Assembly: GCA_947247005.1 (NCBI GenBank)
Contig: OX365962.1
Coordinates: 11,691,201-11,755,200, forward strand
Direction of reading: 5' to 3'
Source of the DNA: Spisula solida
Lineage: Eukaryota; Mollusca; Bivalvia; Venerida; Mactridae
Length of the DNA: 64,000 bases
The position numbers and the translations under genes were made by a program. The notes beneath the pieces are model-generated. The model searched no databases. It saw only the letters and a program-made list of their open reading frames with translations, and was not told where the DNA came from. The first letter of the stretch is position 1. Each line of letters opens with the position of its first letter. This document shows, one piece after another, positions 1 through 11,873 of the stretch.

Positions 1-408
1 CGTGACTTTTGGCTACAGTTACAAGAAGAAATTTGTAAACATTGGAAAATAAAATAGCCATAAGTATTTTATTTCTTCGTCGATTTCTATTAAATATTCG
101 CCACGCTAAGGGGGGAATTATTGGCTTCCCATAAATTATAAGATCTTTTGCAGCAGCTGTTCCGATTTTTCCATTACCCTGTGAAACCAACACGTTCCAC
201 GGTTTCACAGGGTAATGGACAAAACGGCACATCCGCTGAAAAAAGATTTTATATTTCATGGAAAGCAAATACTGTTCCCCTTAGCGTGGCGTAGATTTCA
301 TAGAAATCGATGAAGAAATAAAATACTTATGGCTACATTTGTGTTCCAATGTTTACAAATTTCTACTTGGAACTGTAGTCAAAAACCACGTGGTATTGCT
401 ACACTGTA
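1..408. repeat. Long palindromic foldback element, cut by the window edge
   Basis: Two arms of about 190 bp are near-exact reverse complements around a short centre. The innermost arms (171-188 and 201-218) contain CCATTACCCTGTGAAACC and its complement. Outer parts also pair, for example CGTGACTTTTGGCTACAG at position 1 against the sequence ending near 390. The right end continues as TGGTATTGCTACACTG, and its left partner lies outside the window. One arm of the same family recurs alone at 5447-5575. No coding potential is seen. Confidence 0.8.
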
Positions 409-633
409 TAATACGGCGGCCGATTTACCTGACACATTTTCCTAGCATGTATGCTAACCAGTACCTATTCACCCTTCCACAATGAACCAACAACTTCTCC
501 ACATGTGGAGAAAAGTCAACAAAAGAGAATATTGATGTTGTCTCGAAGAAGTCATGTAGCCGCGAAGTTGGGATAATAATACAATTTTTAATGTTATAAT
601 TGGCAAAGTATAGCTCGCCGGAGATAATTATAG

Positions 634-940
634 TCTTATGCTACGGTCACATTTGCCCTACGAGCTCCTCACGAGCTCCTCACGAGTTGATTTTAGCGAA
701 CTCGCACGGCGTCTGTATGGAGCCTGTGTAGATAGCAAGACTCCTACGAGCTTCGTACGGATTTTCGTAACTCGTAGAGGACACGGCGACTTGGTGAAAA
801 TGTTTCACCGAGCTCCGGAGTTGTCTACGAGCTCGTAGATATTTTTTTCAAGTGTGATATATCTCGCACGATGCCCGTGCGGACACCACACGAGCTACGA
901 AATACTCGTGCGAGTATCGTACAATATCCGTACGGATATG
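634..940. repeat. CGTACGAG-rich element, copy 1
   Basis: It begins ATGCTACGGTCACATTTGCC, matching the terminal repeat of the intact copy at 11874-12164, and is packed with short palindromic words such as CGTACG, CGAGCTCG and CCGTACGG. The right terminus is not recognisable. The small ORF here is a by-product of the stop-poor repeat and is not called a gene. Confidence 0.6.
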
Positions 941-1744
941 GAAATTTGCAAGGTTATCGCATGGGACGCCATTGGGATGTAGATAGTGAACATTATCTCA
1001 ACAGCTAAACTTGTGACAACGAATTGTTATGAGTATGGTGTATATTGAAATATTGCAAAATTAAAATTTTGGAAGACAGACAGACTGAGGGAGCGTGACA
1101 ACAGCACTGTTGTACACATAGTTTCAATATGATTATTTCGCATGTACATGTAATAACACAAGACATTGTTGTATACTCAATAACATTCACTGCTATTATG
1201 TTAAGACTGCAACTGTATCATGTGTCCGCTAAAAAGACTCTGCCAACAGCAAAAACACAACATTGAATAATTTATGAAAACAATATTTATTATTTAAAAG
1301 TAATGAAAACGTGTGTTTTACACCAACGTATGATGCTACGGTTGAAGCTGACCATAAGTACGTGGGAATGTGTGTGTGTGTGTGTTGTTGGCCTGATGCC
1401 GGAAGATTACTATATCAGTTTTTTTTCAGTTTTATTTTATTAGCATAAGAACATTATTTATGTTCGTCGCCTTAAACAATAGGCGGCAGGTACATTTACA
1501 GAAGAGCATGTACAGAATACAATAAACAAGGTAACTGATCATCTATATACGATTTACGCTTATCAAAAGCTAAATGAACATATTTGGCTAACTCACATAT
1601 TATTATGTTTTGTGATGAAGACATTAATCTAGTAAATTTTGGGATAGTTCGCCAATGACAATAATAATTTGGTAAAACAGTAGTTCGCAATTGACGATAA
1701 TAAGGACAAACAAGAACCAACTAGTGCATGTATGTAATAAATAC
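941..1744. other. Non-coding stretch, nothing recognised
   Basis: AT-rich sequence with a short TG microsatellite near 1370-1385. Short ORFs on the minus strand lack any domain or splice context. Confidence 0.5.
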
Positions 1745-1912
1745 AGTACTAGTTATTCGTCAAAAGTGTCTTCTTACAAGGGAAAGTGTACAGTTTTGTG
1801 AGGACAAAGAACATAATTGTCCGAGGCGAAGCCGAGGATAATTTGTTGTTTGTCCTCACAAAACTGTACAATAACCCTTGTAAGAAGACACTTTTGACGA
1901 ATTACTAGTACT
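1745..1912. mobile_element. Palindromic MITE
   Basis: Inverted repeat whose arms start AGTACTAGTTATTCGTCAAA and end with the complement. Arms are about 75 bp, with a loop containing GTCCGAGGCGAAGCCGAGGA. No ORF is needed to explain it. It is a non-autonomous DNA-transposon type, superfamily not assigned. Confidence 0.7.
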
Positions 1913-2640
1913 ATATCTGACTTATACTCCGACAAAAACAAAACGATCACCAGAGTGACAATGATTATCAAAATCTATTCTGGCACAATTCAAGAACAGA
2001 AGATGATTTGCATTTTAGAAAAGGTAATTCTAATGTTCAAAATAAGCTTGGCCAAATGATCCTTAGGGATTATCTAACTGTCTATTCATACAGTGCTGAG
2101 CATTTATTAGCTTGTGAAAATGTATTGAGTAAACATCAAGAGTGCCCATGTGTTACTACACCACATAAAATAATACACATCTATAGGTTTATTCATTTGT
2201 GACTGATGATACAGGCTTGATGCACAAAGGTACACATCTGTGCATATTATTTGTCTTTTATTTTGTATTTAAAAATAGACAATCCATGAAAATATTTTCA
2301 AACAGGTTCATATAAAAAAGCTTATAATAGATTGTTAACTGTTTAGTGAATGTTAAGGCATTATGATATGATCCTTAACGAAATGTTATATTTTCACATG
2401 GATATATTAATTGATCTAATACATACTGTAGCGCACAGACAATCCAATGTTGTATTGAAGTGATACTTAATGGCATCAGCAATGCTCATGAAAAAAAATG
2501 GAAAAAAAGTTATAGCCACTAATTGGTTGATATACTCGTATATAATTCAGGTTTCTTGCAATTGATTGCCAATTTGCACAATATATGTTTCAAGCTAACA
2601 AATGGATTGTCATTCTGTTTCAATTGCTATCGATAATTAA
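1913..2640. other. Non-coding stretch, nothing recognised
   Basis: AT-rich single-copy-looking sequence. The 64-aa ORF at 2008-2202 has no domain and no splice sites around it. Confidence 0.5.
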
Positions 2641-2811
2641 TACTGTAAAATCATTCAATTTAGAGGAGTTTTACTCAGGAGATTTTAAAAAATAACCCAT
2701 TGTTGTATAGTTGTTTGGGTATAGATAAATTGTGAGGATTGACTTTTATGATTTAGTTCAACCAAGACACTGAATAAAATTTAACGCCACAAACTTGATT
2801 TTTTTACAGTA
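2641..2811. mobile_element. Short MITE with TACTGTAAAA ends
   Basis: The left end TACTGTAAAATCA is matched by the complement TGATTTTTTTACAGTA-like sequence at the right end. The size (171 bp) and lack of coding fit a MITE. Related TACTGTAAA/GTGGG text occurs at 14890-15122. Confidence 0.5.
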
Positions 2812-3235
2812 ATGCAGCATATTAATCCATGCTGTGTGTTTATACAATTTCCTAGCTCCATGTTCTATGCTTTAGGCAATCAGTTACTATGTCGTTTATT
2901 TAACTGTTACTCAGACTTGTCATAGTTTTCATCTAATTGACCATTTATGGCAATTATTTTCTGAGTGAAACAGTTTTCTTATAGCTCACAAAAGTGTCCG
3001 CTTACGAAAATTATGTACACTTTTTGAATGGGATCAGTGGGTGTGTCGGAGTATAAGTATGTGATATTTCAGTAGTTATCCGGTTTCCACTGCTAGGTTG
3101 TGTGATGCAAAGCATCTGGATGCGATACCACAGTTTATTCCGCTACATGCGAGACCACTAGTACCTCTGGGTTTACAACAAGTTCACCTCTAGATTGGCG
3201 AGAAACACTGAAAAGCGTTTCTAAGTTATCGTATT
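2812..3235. other. Non-coding stretch, nothing recognised
   Basis: No ORF, repeat or RNA signal could be supported here. Confidence 0.45.
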
Positions 3236-3345
3236 CTCGTAAAATCATCGAACTATCTTATTATCATAATCGTATTCTCGTATTATCATAATCGTATTCT
3301 CGTATTATCATCATCGTATTCTCATATTATCATCATCGTAATATC
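3236..3345. repeat. Short tandem repeat, about 21 bp unit
   Basis: The words CGTATTCTCGTATTATCAT and ATAATCGTATTCTCGTATTA recur about five times in tandem with small changes. Confidence 0.75.
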
Positions 3346-3818
3346 CGACCAGCATCCTTTCTCCAAGTAGGTACGCCCCAGACTTTGATCCCGGACATAT
3401 TACCGAATCCCGGAGGAAGTTAGGATATAACTGATGTAGTCGTTTGTTGAGACGCCAGCTAGATCAAGAATGGTTACCGTAGGTCAATCTCAGCCAGGAA
3501 CTCGGCAATACATGTATGAAAATGGATTCGGGTTATTTTGCTAGGGGAGTCCGAACAGCTATATCTTATCCAAGTTGGTACCCACTAGGCTCCTACCCAA
3601 GACGTACTCCTCTCATTGTTTTAGATGGCCACAATTTACCGCAATTCCAGGGTCTGGGCCAACCCCATCGGGATCCGCACACGCTCAGTGTATGAGAACT
3701 TTGTACACATTAAACCATTGTCTATGCATCTACATTTGTATTCCCTTGAATTCTATTGAATTTATTTATTTATTTGGTAATAATATACATTTGGTGTGAT
3801 ACACATGAGACACATATA
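3346..3818. other. Non-coding stretch, nothing recognised
   Basis: The 74-aa ORF at 3575-3799 shows no domain and uses codons without visible bias, so it is not called. Confidence 0.4.
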
Positions 3819-4738
3819 CAAGGGGTGTTCGATATGTATTGTCACTTGGGTCACAAATAAGAAAATTCGTTAATGTCTTTAAATCTTTTTACATTTCTGG
3901 AACCATCAAGATTTCCGCAATAGTTCGTGAAAAAATCAATACAATTTAATTACCGGAATGTTGTTTCTGTTGTCTTTTCATAGGGCTAGTAATAGACACT
4001 GCGACTTTTTGTGAATAACTGTCGATTAAAACTTCCTTTCGGGAAATAATCTTATTCCACAACTATCATACCGTAAATAATCTGAATTCCTTCGATAAAA
4101 ACATGATTTGCTGTACTTGATTGCCATTTTGAACAAAATAAGAGCATTTCAAAGTCGCGAAAATAGGTGTCAAAATTAGTCAAAAAAGCATGCCTTTTTT
4201 CATTGACAATTTTCAATTAGTTTTATTGATTGGAATTTGACATATCATACATGTATGTAAGCCATAGACCATCAACATTGATTTCTGGGAAGAATTTGCG
4301 ATCAAAATACAATTGATATGTAGTTATTGGTGCGTGAAACAACAAGCATCATTTGGTATAAATAAGAGTGATCTCCCTTGTTTTGACCGTCTTACTCGTA
4401 GACAACAAATAATTTCATTTTGATTTAAAGTTCTAATGGAAATATAAGGATCCAGTAATCGTATCGTATGTTGCAGTTTAACGAATACTGACATTTACTT
4501 TTCTAAACAACCACTGCAAAGATGACACAAATTTAGCTTAAAATAAACATTAGGCCAGTGTACCCGAGCATACCCTCTTCTAAGTTCAATAAATTATTTA
4601 ATTGTTGACGAAAGGCTATGTAATTTCCCAGATATAGAATAGAAACATACCACTTTTAGACAGTAATCGTAGAATCCTTCTAAATAGTGTCATAGAAAAA
4701 TGCAACCGACAGTGACAATACATATCGAACACCCCTCG
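3819..4738. mobile_element. Mariner-type non-autonomous element (920 bp)
   Basis: The left end CAAGGGGTGTTCGATATGTA and the right end are inverted copies over about 28 bp, with one mismatch in the first bases. Each end is flanked by TA (3817-3818 and 4739-4740), the target of Tc1/mariner elements. The interior has stops in all frames and no transposase remnant that I recognise. It is best read as a defective mariner-like element. Confidence 0.75.
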
Positions 4739-4904
4739 TACCTACTGTTTTATTCAAAACGTTATGGCGAAATTGGCCGAACTTCAGAGTCTGTCAAGGG
4801 ACAATTATGCATTTTTCCTAGCTTATATAAAAAATGACATGAAACATCAATCATTCTATAATCATTTCACATAATATAATAATACAAAAAAATGGACAAG
4901 GACA

Positions 4905-5446
4905 GTTCATTGCGAGCTCTCTACTTCAAAATTCTTAACGAGCTCGCAGACGTCTCGGAGCTCGGTGAAACATTTTCATCGAGCTCCCAAGTCCTCTACG
5001 AGCTAAAAAAATCCGTACAATGCACTTGCGAGTTTACGATGTCCGTACGGACTCGGTACGAACTAGCTACAATTCGACTCACACGGAGCTCGTACGATCA
5101 ATGTGACCAGGGTCTTCAAATAGATAATTAAAACTCGCTGAATATATCAATTATTGTCGCACGGACACCGTACGGACAGCGTACGAGTTATCTGCGAGCT
5201 CCGATTGATCTACGAGCACCGTGCGATGTGCGACCGGGCTCATTACGAGCCCCGTACGATGCCCGTATGGATATTACGATGCAAGTACGGATATCGTACG
5301 GTTGCATCTCTATAAATCGTACGTGGTCCGTACGAGCTGTGATCAGACGCTACGAATGTACAAATACCGTTAGGATTCCAAACATTTTGAACTCGTACGA
5401 GTTGGTAAATTCGTACGGATATCATACGAGCTTTGTGACCGTAGCA
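4905..5446. repeat. CGTACGAG-rich element, copy 2
   Basis: Dense short palindromes (GTACGAG, CGTACGGA, GAGCTC). The right end reads GAGCTTTGTGACCGTAGCAT, matching the right terminus of the copy at 11874-12164. The left end is not clear. The ORFs at 4892-5131 and 5228-5611 are stop-poor by composition and are not called genes. Confidence 0.65.
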
Positions 5447-5575
5447 TTAGCGTGGCGTATGTTGCATAGAAATCGGTATAGAAAAAAAATATGTACGGCT
5501 ATTTTTGTTTTCGAAGTGAAGCAAATTTCGTCTTTGATCTGTAGCCCAACATCACGTGGTATCGCTACACTGATA
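5447..5575. repeat. Single arm of the palindromic element seen at window start
   Basis: GCGTGGCGTA, an ATAGAAATCG-type block and CACGTGGTATCGCTACACTG follow in the same order as in the right arm at 285-408. It directly abuts the CGTACGAG element. Confidence 0.65.
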
Positions 5576-6047
5576 TACAAATTCAGTATATCCTATCTGA
5601 CGACGCAATGACATATTGATGGGAGTACTTTGCATTTACAATTCAATAAGAACATGAAAGCTATTATTAGTATTGATTAGCACTATCGTATGTTCATCAA
5701 CTTGTTTTATTGCCGTTCTTAATAATTACAGATTAGAAAAAGAGCTAATTAAATGTCCATTCTTAAGGTCACAAACCACTTAATAAAATTGTTCTTTAGC
5801 TCAATGTAAAGTGACAATTGTCAGCCCCAGATAATATCATGTTAAAGTCTATGACCAGTTCACAGACCTATATCATTGAAAAGCAGTATGTTGCAGCTAC
5901 AAAATAAGACCAAAAAAACAGGGGGTCATGTTTAATATAAGAAAGATTGTGTTCGTCAAAGGCGGTAGACAAATTCTTACAGACGCGCGGACCGATCCAA
6001 TATGGGTTTTACCCTACTCTACTTTCGCTTTGTCAAATATGCCAAAA
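5576..6047. other. Non-coding stretch, nothing recognised
   Basis: No supported feature. Confidence 0.4.
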
Positions 6048-6230
6048 TCTCAAAATATTCAAGATGAAACACATTCACTCATTCAACTACATGTATACAA
6101 TACCTTTTAACTCAATAAGATGATTCTAGTTCCATTTTGTCAAGGCAAATCACCATTTACAGGCAAACAGAAGTTTCTGTAAGGACTATTTGAGTCGCGT
6201 ATGCATTTAGTGGTTTATTACCTTCTAATA
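6048..6230 (+). repeat. Dispersed repeat, one of an inverted pair
   Basis: This block, with AGATGATTCTAGTTCCATTT and GACTATTTGAGTCGCGTATG, is found again as an inverted copy at 9275-9455. The copies are about 3 kb apart. They may be unrelated insertions of one family or the ends of one larger element. Confidence 0.65.
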
Positions 6231-7660
6231 CACGTAGATGTAACACCTAGTCCAACTAAAGCTTTTTTTAAAGCCCTTTATTCTCTCTCAAATCTTTTTC
6301 CCAATCAACCAGTAAATACCAGGATTTAGGATGTTTTTCACAAATGACCAATACTTGACGACAGAATGTTACTTTATAGTTTACCCTACTTCTTTGTCCA
6401 ATCAAAAGCCAGGGATTTTCAAATTTTTGGACCACTTATTCATTTATTAGTGCAATGGGCACAATATCTAGTAAGTGGTTCATGAAGTAAATCCATTTAT
6501 TAGGACAATTTTGCTGTTTCCATATATGGAAAACTAGACCCGCCTTCCCTCTTAATTGTACTGTTATTCCTATATCAGCATATTACCAGCTTATATAGGA
6601 GGGGTGATCAACAAATACAAGGAAAAACCCCTAATTTCTTTATTTGTCATTGTAAGTGGATGAAATTTTCTATACATGAAGATAAATGTATTTCAAGTTG
6701 ATTCATCGCTATTAACCAAAATCAGAATGAATGCGGTTTACCAATGGCAACATCACTCGACATTATGCGGCCCAAATTTTCATAGTTTCCAACGTTGAAC
6801 TTAGCAAACGATGGCGTATCATTCGTGCGTTTGTAATTTTCTAAAGGGCGGGTTATGAATATGTAATGATATAGTATTACATTCATGATTTCAAAAAAAA
6901 ATTTAATGTCAAAATTCCGTTTTAGAACTATTTGCTTCAAAGACGTTGTCAGAAAATGAGTGTGATACAGAAATCGGTAGAAGTGTTGCTGAGATTGAAA
7001 CGCCATAACATACTAATGGCAATATTGCACAATGCAACAACTATGTACACAACAGGTGTATGTTTGGTATAATTATGCTATAATATGTAGCCGTGTGAAA
7101 TCAATGCCGACATGCAAATGGGCTATATACGACGTCAATAACAAATTACGTCATCAATACTAATGATCTCCAATAGCTAATTCTTATAATTTACATGCAA
7201 GTTGGAAAAGAAAAACTGGTTTTCGGTTTACAGGTCTATGAAGTGTATCTAGTTGTACAGCTATTTTTGAGAATGTTTACTGCATTACATATTATGAATT
7301 GTGCCACAAATGAGTATGTATACTGTTATATGTACCAACTCCGCGATGACGTTGGGCCAGTGTACCCATAGTTACGTTACAGTTTCAATGTTTTTTTCAA
7401 AAAATATTACCTTGAGTTTAATGTTTTATAGTTATGTACATTGTGTATTTGTAATAATTCAATCTTTTATATGACCAATTATTTTAAGTGTTGGTCACGT
7501 TATAAAGATTTCAAAGCATTTCCCCCCGCATATTTGTTGATCATCCCTCGTACATACAATCTTGCCTTATTTTACCATCATTACTCCATCAATGGGAATG
7601 CTATTGTTTGCAAACAAAAGCATTGGAAATAACACCAAAAAGTGGGCGGGTAAACTATAA
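6231..7660. other. Non-coding stretch, nothing recognised
   Basis: AT-rich. Short ORFs (6722-7006 minus, 7441-7632 plus) have no domain, signal peptide or splice support. Confidence 0.4.
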
Positions 7661-7766
7661 GCCGGTTATAGATCACATATTAGAATAATAAACGAATTAA
7701 GTACGGCGTTCGCTTCGCTCACTTGTACTTAATTCATTTATTATTCTAATATATGATCGATAACCT
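7661..7766. mobile_element. Palindromic MITE, 106 bp
   Basis: Arms with ATTAGAATAATAAACGAATT pair with the right side around a loop containing GTTCGCTTCGCTCA. The loop word resembles the CTCGCTTCGCTCGC minisatellite at 45 and 50 kb. Confidence 0.65.
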
Positions 7767-8071
7767 ATACATGTCTATCAAAATAGTATGCCAAGAATCC
7801 CATTTTTAAAGTAAACATGTGGAAGAATTCTCCTCAAGCGGTTAATCGATAGCGCTCATTTTTTCTATATAGAAATAAAAAGGGGCAATATAGGTTTTTC
7901 ATAATAACGAAAAAACTAGACAAGCAAACTCTTAGGTGCGAAAAGATCTGTAATCTTTAATGTCTTACAAATTAGGTGGGATTAATTTCATGTATCTTAA
8001 TAAATATTTAGATCGCCTTTTTTGAAGATATTTTATACCACTTTGAATGTAAGGAAGACAAAATACTTATT

Positions 8072-8260
8072 TTGCAAGAGTTGCTTCCCTTAGACTATAA
8101 ATATTTATTTATTGTTTACAATCCGTTATTTTGTAAAGAAATCAACTGGAGGCTGTATTTCGATTTCTTTCATCTTTTGGTGTTTTCCACCTTTGAAGCT
8201 CAACTAAAGTGCTTAAAATGCAGCATTCTGCAGAAAGATTACCATGTTATTGCTTTTTGA
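8072..8260 (+). repeat. Dispersed repeat with inverted copy near 30.8 kb
   Basis: The order AGTTGCTTCCCTTAG, TTGTTTACAAT, CCACCTTTG, AGTGCTTAAAAT, CATTCTGCAGA is repeated in reverse at about 30705-30875. The ORF inside is not conserved between copies as a reading frame that I can support. Confidence 0.6.
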
Positions 8261-8711
8261 AAATAGCCGTTTAGGGCCATTCTCGTTCACCAGAGTATTC
8301 TTCACCAGTGGGAACTTGACTAACCCCTGATGTATGGGGATGTTTAGGGCATATGGGGCTTTAAGCTCACACATCGAGAACTATTTTAAAACGCAACATT
8401 TTTCGTTGATCTTACGTAAAGGACGTTTTAGCGGGTATTTAATGCGCAACATTCCTGTATGTGTTAAAACATTGTATTTAAGTTTATAATTAAGTGCCTA
8501 GGAAACACGTTCGGAAAGTTATTGGATCGTCCGCATACGTACGTCAGATCACAGGAACTTGCAAATTAAAAAAAAATTGATGAAATAAAAATGAAAAAAA
8601 AATTCAATACTGAGAGCCTGTAGTAAATATATAACGTCTATATTTTATTGGTAGGCCTAGATCAACTAATTGATCCTGTGGTCAGATAGACGTACATTAC
8701 TTCACCCATAC
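8261..8711. other. Non-coding stretch, nothing recognised
   Basis: No supported feature. Confidence 0.4.
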
Positions 8712-8939
8712 TACGCTGGGTTAGAAATATAAGGTCGTAAGTACTACTTACGATCTTATAAGACTCATACATATTTGTAATCTGCACCTCAATGCGCTTC
8801 TTACGAGCCTATTTTCATGAAATCGGAATTTGTTGACCAAGCTGACGTTTAAAAAGTTTTTTTCATCAGTAAAGAGTAGTTTTCAGACTTTTTTTTGTTT
8901 TCTCAAAATATGAGACCTTCTAATTCTAAGCCAGCGATA
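8712..8939. mobile_element. GCTGGCTTAGAA-family MITE, copy 1
   Basis: Terminal inverted repeats run TACGCTGGGTTAGAA... to ...TTCTAAGCCAGCGATA. The family shares GAAGGTCGTAAGTAC at the ends and GAGCCTATTTTCATGAAA in the interior. Other copies lie at 17470, 29217 and 53355. Confidence 0.75.
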
Positions 8940-8963
8940 TGTGGGAGCTTAGATATATTACGG

Positions 8964-9035
8964 ATGCCATGGCCAATTGCCGAGTGGTAGTCTTGACTCC
9001 CACTTCTTGTTCCGGGTTTCAATCAGGCAGTGCCG
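8964..9035 (+). repeat. tRNA-derived SINE head
   Basis: A box A-like GCCGAGTGGTAG and a box B-like GGGTTTCAATC stand at tRNA-like spacing. The arms do not fold into a full cloverleaf, so it is called a SINE head and not a tRNA gene. Confidence 0.4.
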
Positions 9036-9274
9036 TACCAAAGACAAGATAGTACCAAAATCGTGACGTCACAAGTCACGTAATTGTGCGACATTTGAAT
9101 GTATAGTATTTCGTAAAATTGTAAAGGAATTTAATAAGATACAACTGAAAAAGAGAGTATGTAGAATGTTTTCAGCCGTAAAAGTCTTTAAAAACATCAA
9201 ACAAACAATCAACTGACACCGGAATAGATTTTACCTAAACGCCAAATATATTTTGCGAAAAAAAACGTTTGTTA

Positions 9275-9455
9275 AGGTTATAAACCACTAAATGCATACG
9301 CGGACCAAAATTGGATACTCAAATAGTCCTTACAGAAACTTCTGTTTGCCTGGAAATGGTGATATGCCTTGACAAAATTGAACTAGAATCATCTTATTGA
9401 GTTTAAAGGTATTGAATGTAGTTGAATGAGTGAATGTGTTTCTCTTGAATATTTT
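9275..9455 (-). repeat. Dispersed repeat, inverted partner of 6048-6230
   Basis: Reverse complement of the block at 6048-6230, including AACTAGAATCATCTTATTGA and the complementary CAAATAGTCCTTACAGAAAC. Confidence 0.65.
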
Positions 9456-9922
9456 GACTTTTTTACTGCAAAATGATGTCAATACATTCCTTATTACAAA
9501 TATAAAATTTCATTGTTGTATCTGGTCTAGTTACGTTGCTATGACGTCACAAACATATGCAATATCTTCATTCCAACTGCGGTTACACTGATACATTGAA
9601 TTCTGCTACATATGCGCAATGTCGAGACTACGCGTTAGAGTAAACAACATGCTGAAAGTATACGGCGACGTCATTTCTCTGTTTACGACGTTACGTCATT
9701 TGCCGCATTTGGACCCAAAGTCTCATGGCGCGTCACAATTATATCAATTGTTGTCAATAAACTCTTCATCACTGATACATTTACTAAAACCTGTGGGTAT
9801 TACCCGTAAATTGTCTAATCATTTTTTTCTGAAATTTGGACTGAACATATTTATTTAAATGCAGATAAAAATATATCAGCGAATATTAACAAATAGATAC
9901 CTTAGTTTATACTAATTTTTTT
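9456..9922. other. Non-coding stretch, nothing recognised
   Basis: The 79-aa ORF at 9619-9858 (+) has no domain or splice context and is not called. Confidence 0.4.
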
Positions 9923-10168
9923 AAGGTCGATTGTGAAACAAGTTTTTCAAACTTATATTAATCACTCTCGACACCTCATTCCAGATGTTATCCATCGCCA
10001 CGAGGGTATGAGAGAAGAGGAGCCAGTTTCCCTTTTATGCTGAGCGTCTAGCAAGGGAGTTTCTGGTACCATTTTTATTTCGTCTTTGGTATGACGCGGC
10101 CAGGGATCCAACCCGAGACCTCCCGCACTCGAAGTGAACGCTCAACCACTAGACTATCGAGGAGGCGG
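9923..10168 (-). mobile_element. tRNA-related SINE/MITE chimera, copy 1
   Basis: It starts with AAGGTCGATTGTGAAACAAG and CACTCTCGACACCTCATTCC, shared with the copy at 10770-11050. Read on the minus strand, 10095-10166 has a box A-like TAGTCTAGTGGTTGAGCG and a box B-like GGTTGGATCCC. No right terminal repeat is present in this copy. Confidence 0.55.
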
Positions 10169-10769
10169 TATAGATACCTTGGTTATACAATCATTCGAAG
10201 TACATTTTGCAATATCATGATAAATATTTACGAATGAGGAACCGCCTATTTCAAGGAAATTTGAAATCGTGAAAGCTCGGGCATTTCCGTTTGTCTCCGG
10301 TTAATATATTGCAATGCATAAAGGCCGAGGTGATCAGAATGGGAACGTTGTACACTTTCACGAAAATCTGTTATACGTTGATGACTTTTAGAGCTATAGA
10401 AAATTATCTGCAGGCGTGTTAAACTCTTTGAGGTATGTGAAGTAATCAGCAGTTTAGAAATTATCGTGGCCGCTTAATTACACTCGTGTCCGGTACAATG
10501 TCGCGACAAGTAATGATTTTCCTCAAATTTCTTTGCAATATCCGGTGTACGGTTTATAGCAGTTAAAATGATGACCAATAACTCAGTTAATCTATCCCTG
10601 AATAAAGGGATACAAAATGTACATATCAATTTTAATATTGAATAGAGTTACGGTATTAGAATTCATCGGGCGTGATTAATCAACTGCGCGTGGTGATCAA
10701 TGCTAGCGTAAACTTGGGCGACATGCTGACAGGATTATCTCATATCTATACGGTTTAGGCTAATTTATT
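10169..10769. other. Non-coding stretch, nothing recognised
   Basis: No ORF or repeat structure could be supported. Confidence 0.4.
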
Positions 10770-11050
10770 TAAGGTCGATTGTGAAACAAGTTTTTCAACT
10801 TATATTAATGACTCTCGACACCTCATTTCTGATGTTATCCATCGCCACGAGATTATGTGAAAAGAGAAGCCAGTTTTCCTTATATATGCTGAGCATCTAG
10901 CAAGGGAATTTCTGGTACCATTTTTATTTAGTCTTTGGTGTGACGCGGTCTGAGATCGAACCCGGGACCTCCAGCACTCAAAAAGGACGAGAGGTGTCGA
11001 GAGTGATTAATATAATTTGAAAAAAACTTGTTTCACAATCGAGTTGAAAT
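10770..11050 (-). mobile_element. tRNA-related SINE/MITE chimera, copy 2, with inverted ends
   Basis: The left end (GTCGATTGTGAAACAAG, then ACTCTCGACACCTC) is repeated inverted at the right end (GAGGTGTCGAGAGTGATTAA, then CTTGTTTCACAATCGA). The interior keeps TCGAACCCGGGACCTCC, the complement of a tRNA box B, but has lost most of the tRNA-like head present in copy 1. Confidence 0.6.
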
Positions 11051-11873
11051 GAATTAGTATAAACTAAGCATAATTTTTTTAATTTTCAATTTCACGACAC
11101 TGCTCAGTATCATAATTTTACTTGTTTTGCCTTGCCTCGTATGCATCGTTTTGTCTCGTATGTGTCAAAAGATTATATGAGTATTTGTTTGAAAATCAAT
11201 GCAAAACATTCGTAATCAAATTAACGCACACATGCGTATGTTCTACTTCGATATTTAACAAGTGTCGATTTCGTTGATAAAACATGATTTATTGGACACT
11301 GTACGTTGCAAATAACAAGCTGAAAATGGATGGTAAATGGCGGTCTACGAGTCAACTTCCGGTGATTACTCAGGTTACTCCTTTTGAAGAGCTGCCTATA
11401 TTAAGCTCATGTTTAGTGGTAAAATGATATTATAGATGGTAGACTGATGTCACAAAGTCATTTACAAATTCATGTTACATATAATTTAAAAAACACATGC
11501 TATTGGCTGTTTGAAAACATAAAACTCACTGCGGCACAATTTACTGATTTTATAGACACAAAAAATAGAAAAATACTGTAGATATGTTTTCTGAAATTTG
11601 CTCAAATGTGATATGGAGGGTTACCATAGTTAAACTGGAATTTCTCCAAAACGACGTGGTATATGTTTTAAAACATTTATATTATTACTTGCCATGGGAT
11701 ACCCTTTATGAAAAAGGGATCCGTAAATATTGCCAATTAATGATGGATGGATTAACTTAAGTATTGTTCATCGATGTAGAAAATATCTTAAAACGCCCGA
11801 AGTTGGTTCAGTTTCAAGGTAATTAAATTCAGAGGAAATAATAAATTTGTTAAAATTACCCTCGTGGTAAGAC
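11051..11873. other. Non-coding stretch, nothing recognised
   Basis: AT-rich, with no supported ORF or repeat. Confidence 0.4.

Noticed and set aside
5228..5611. 127-aa plus-strand ORF
   Set aside because: It runs across a CGTACGAG element and a palindrome arm; the open frame follows from stop-poor repeat words.
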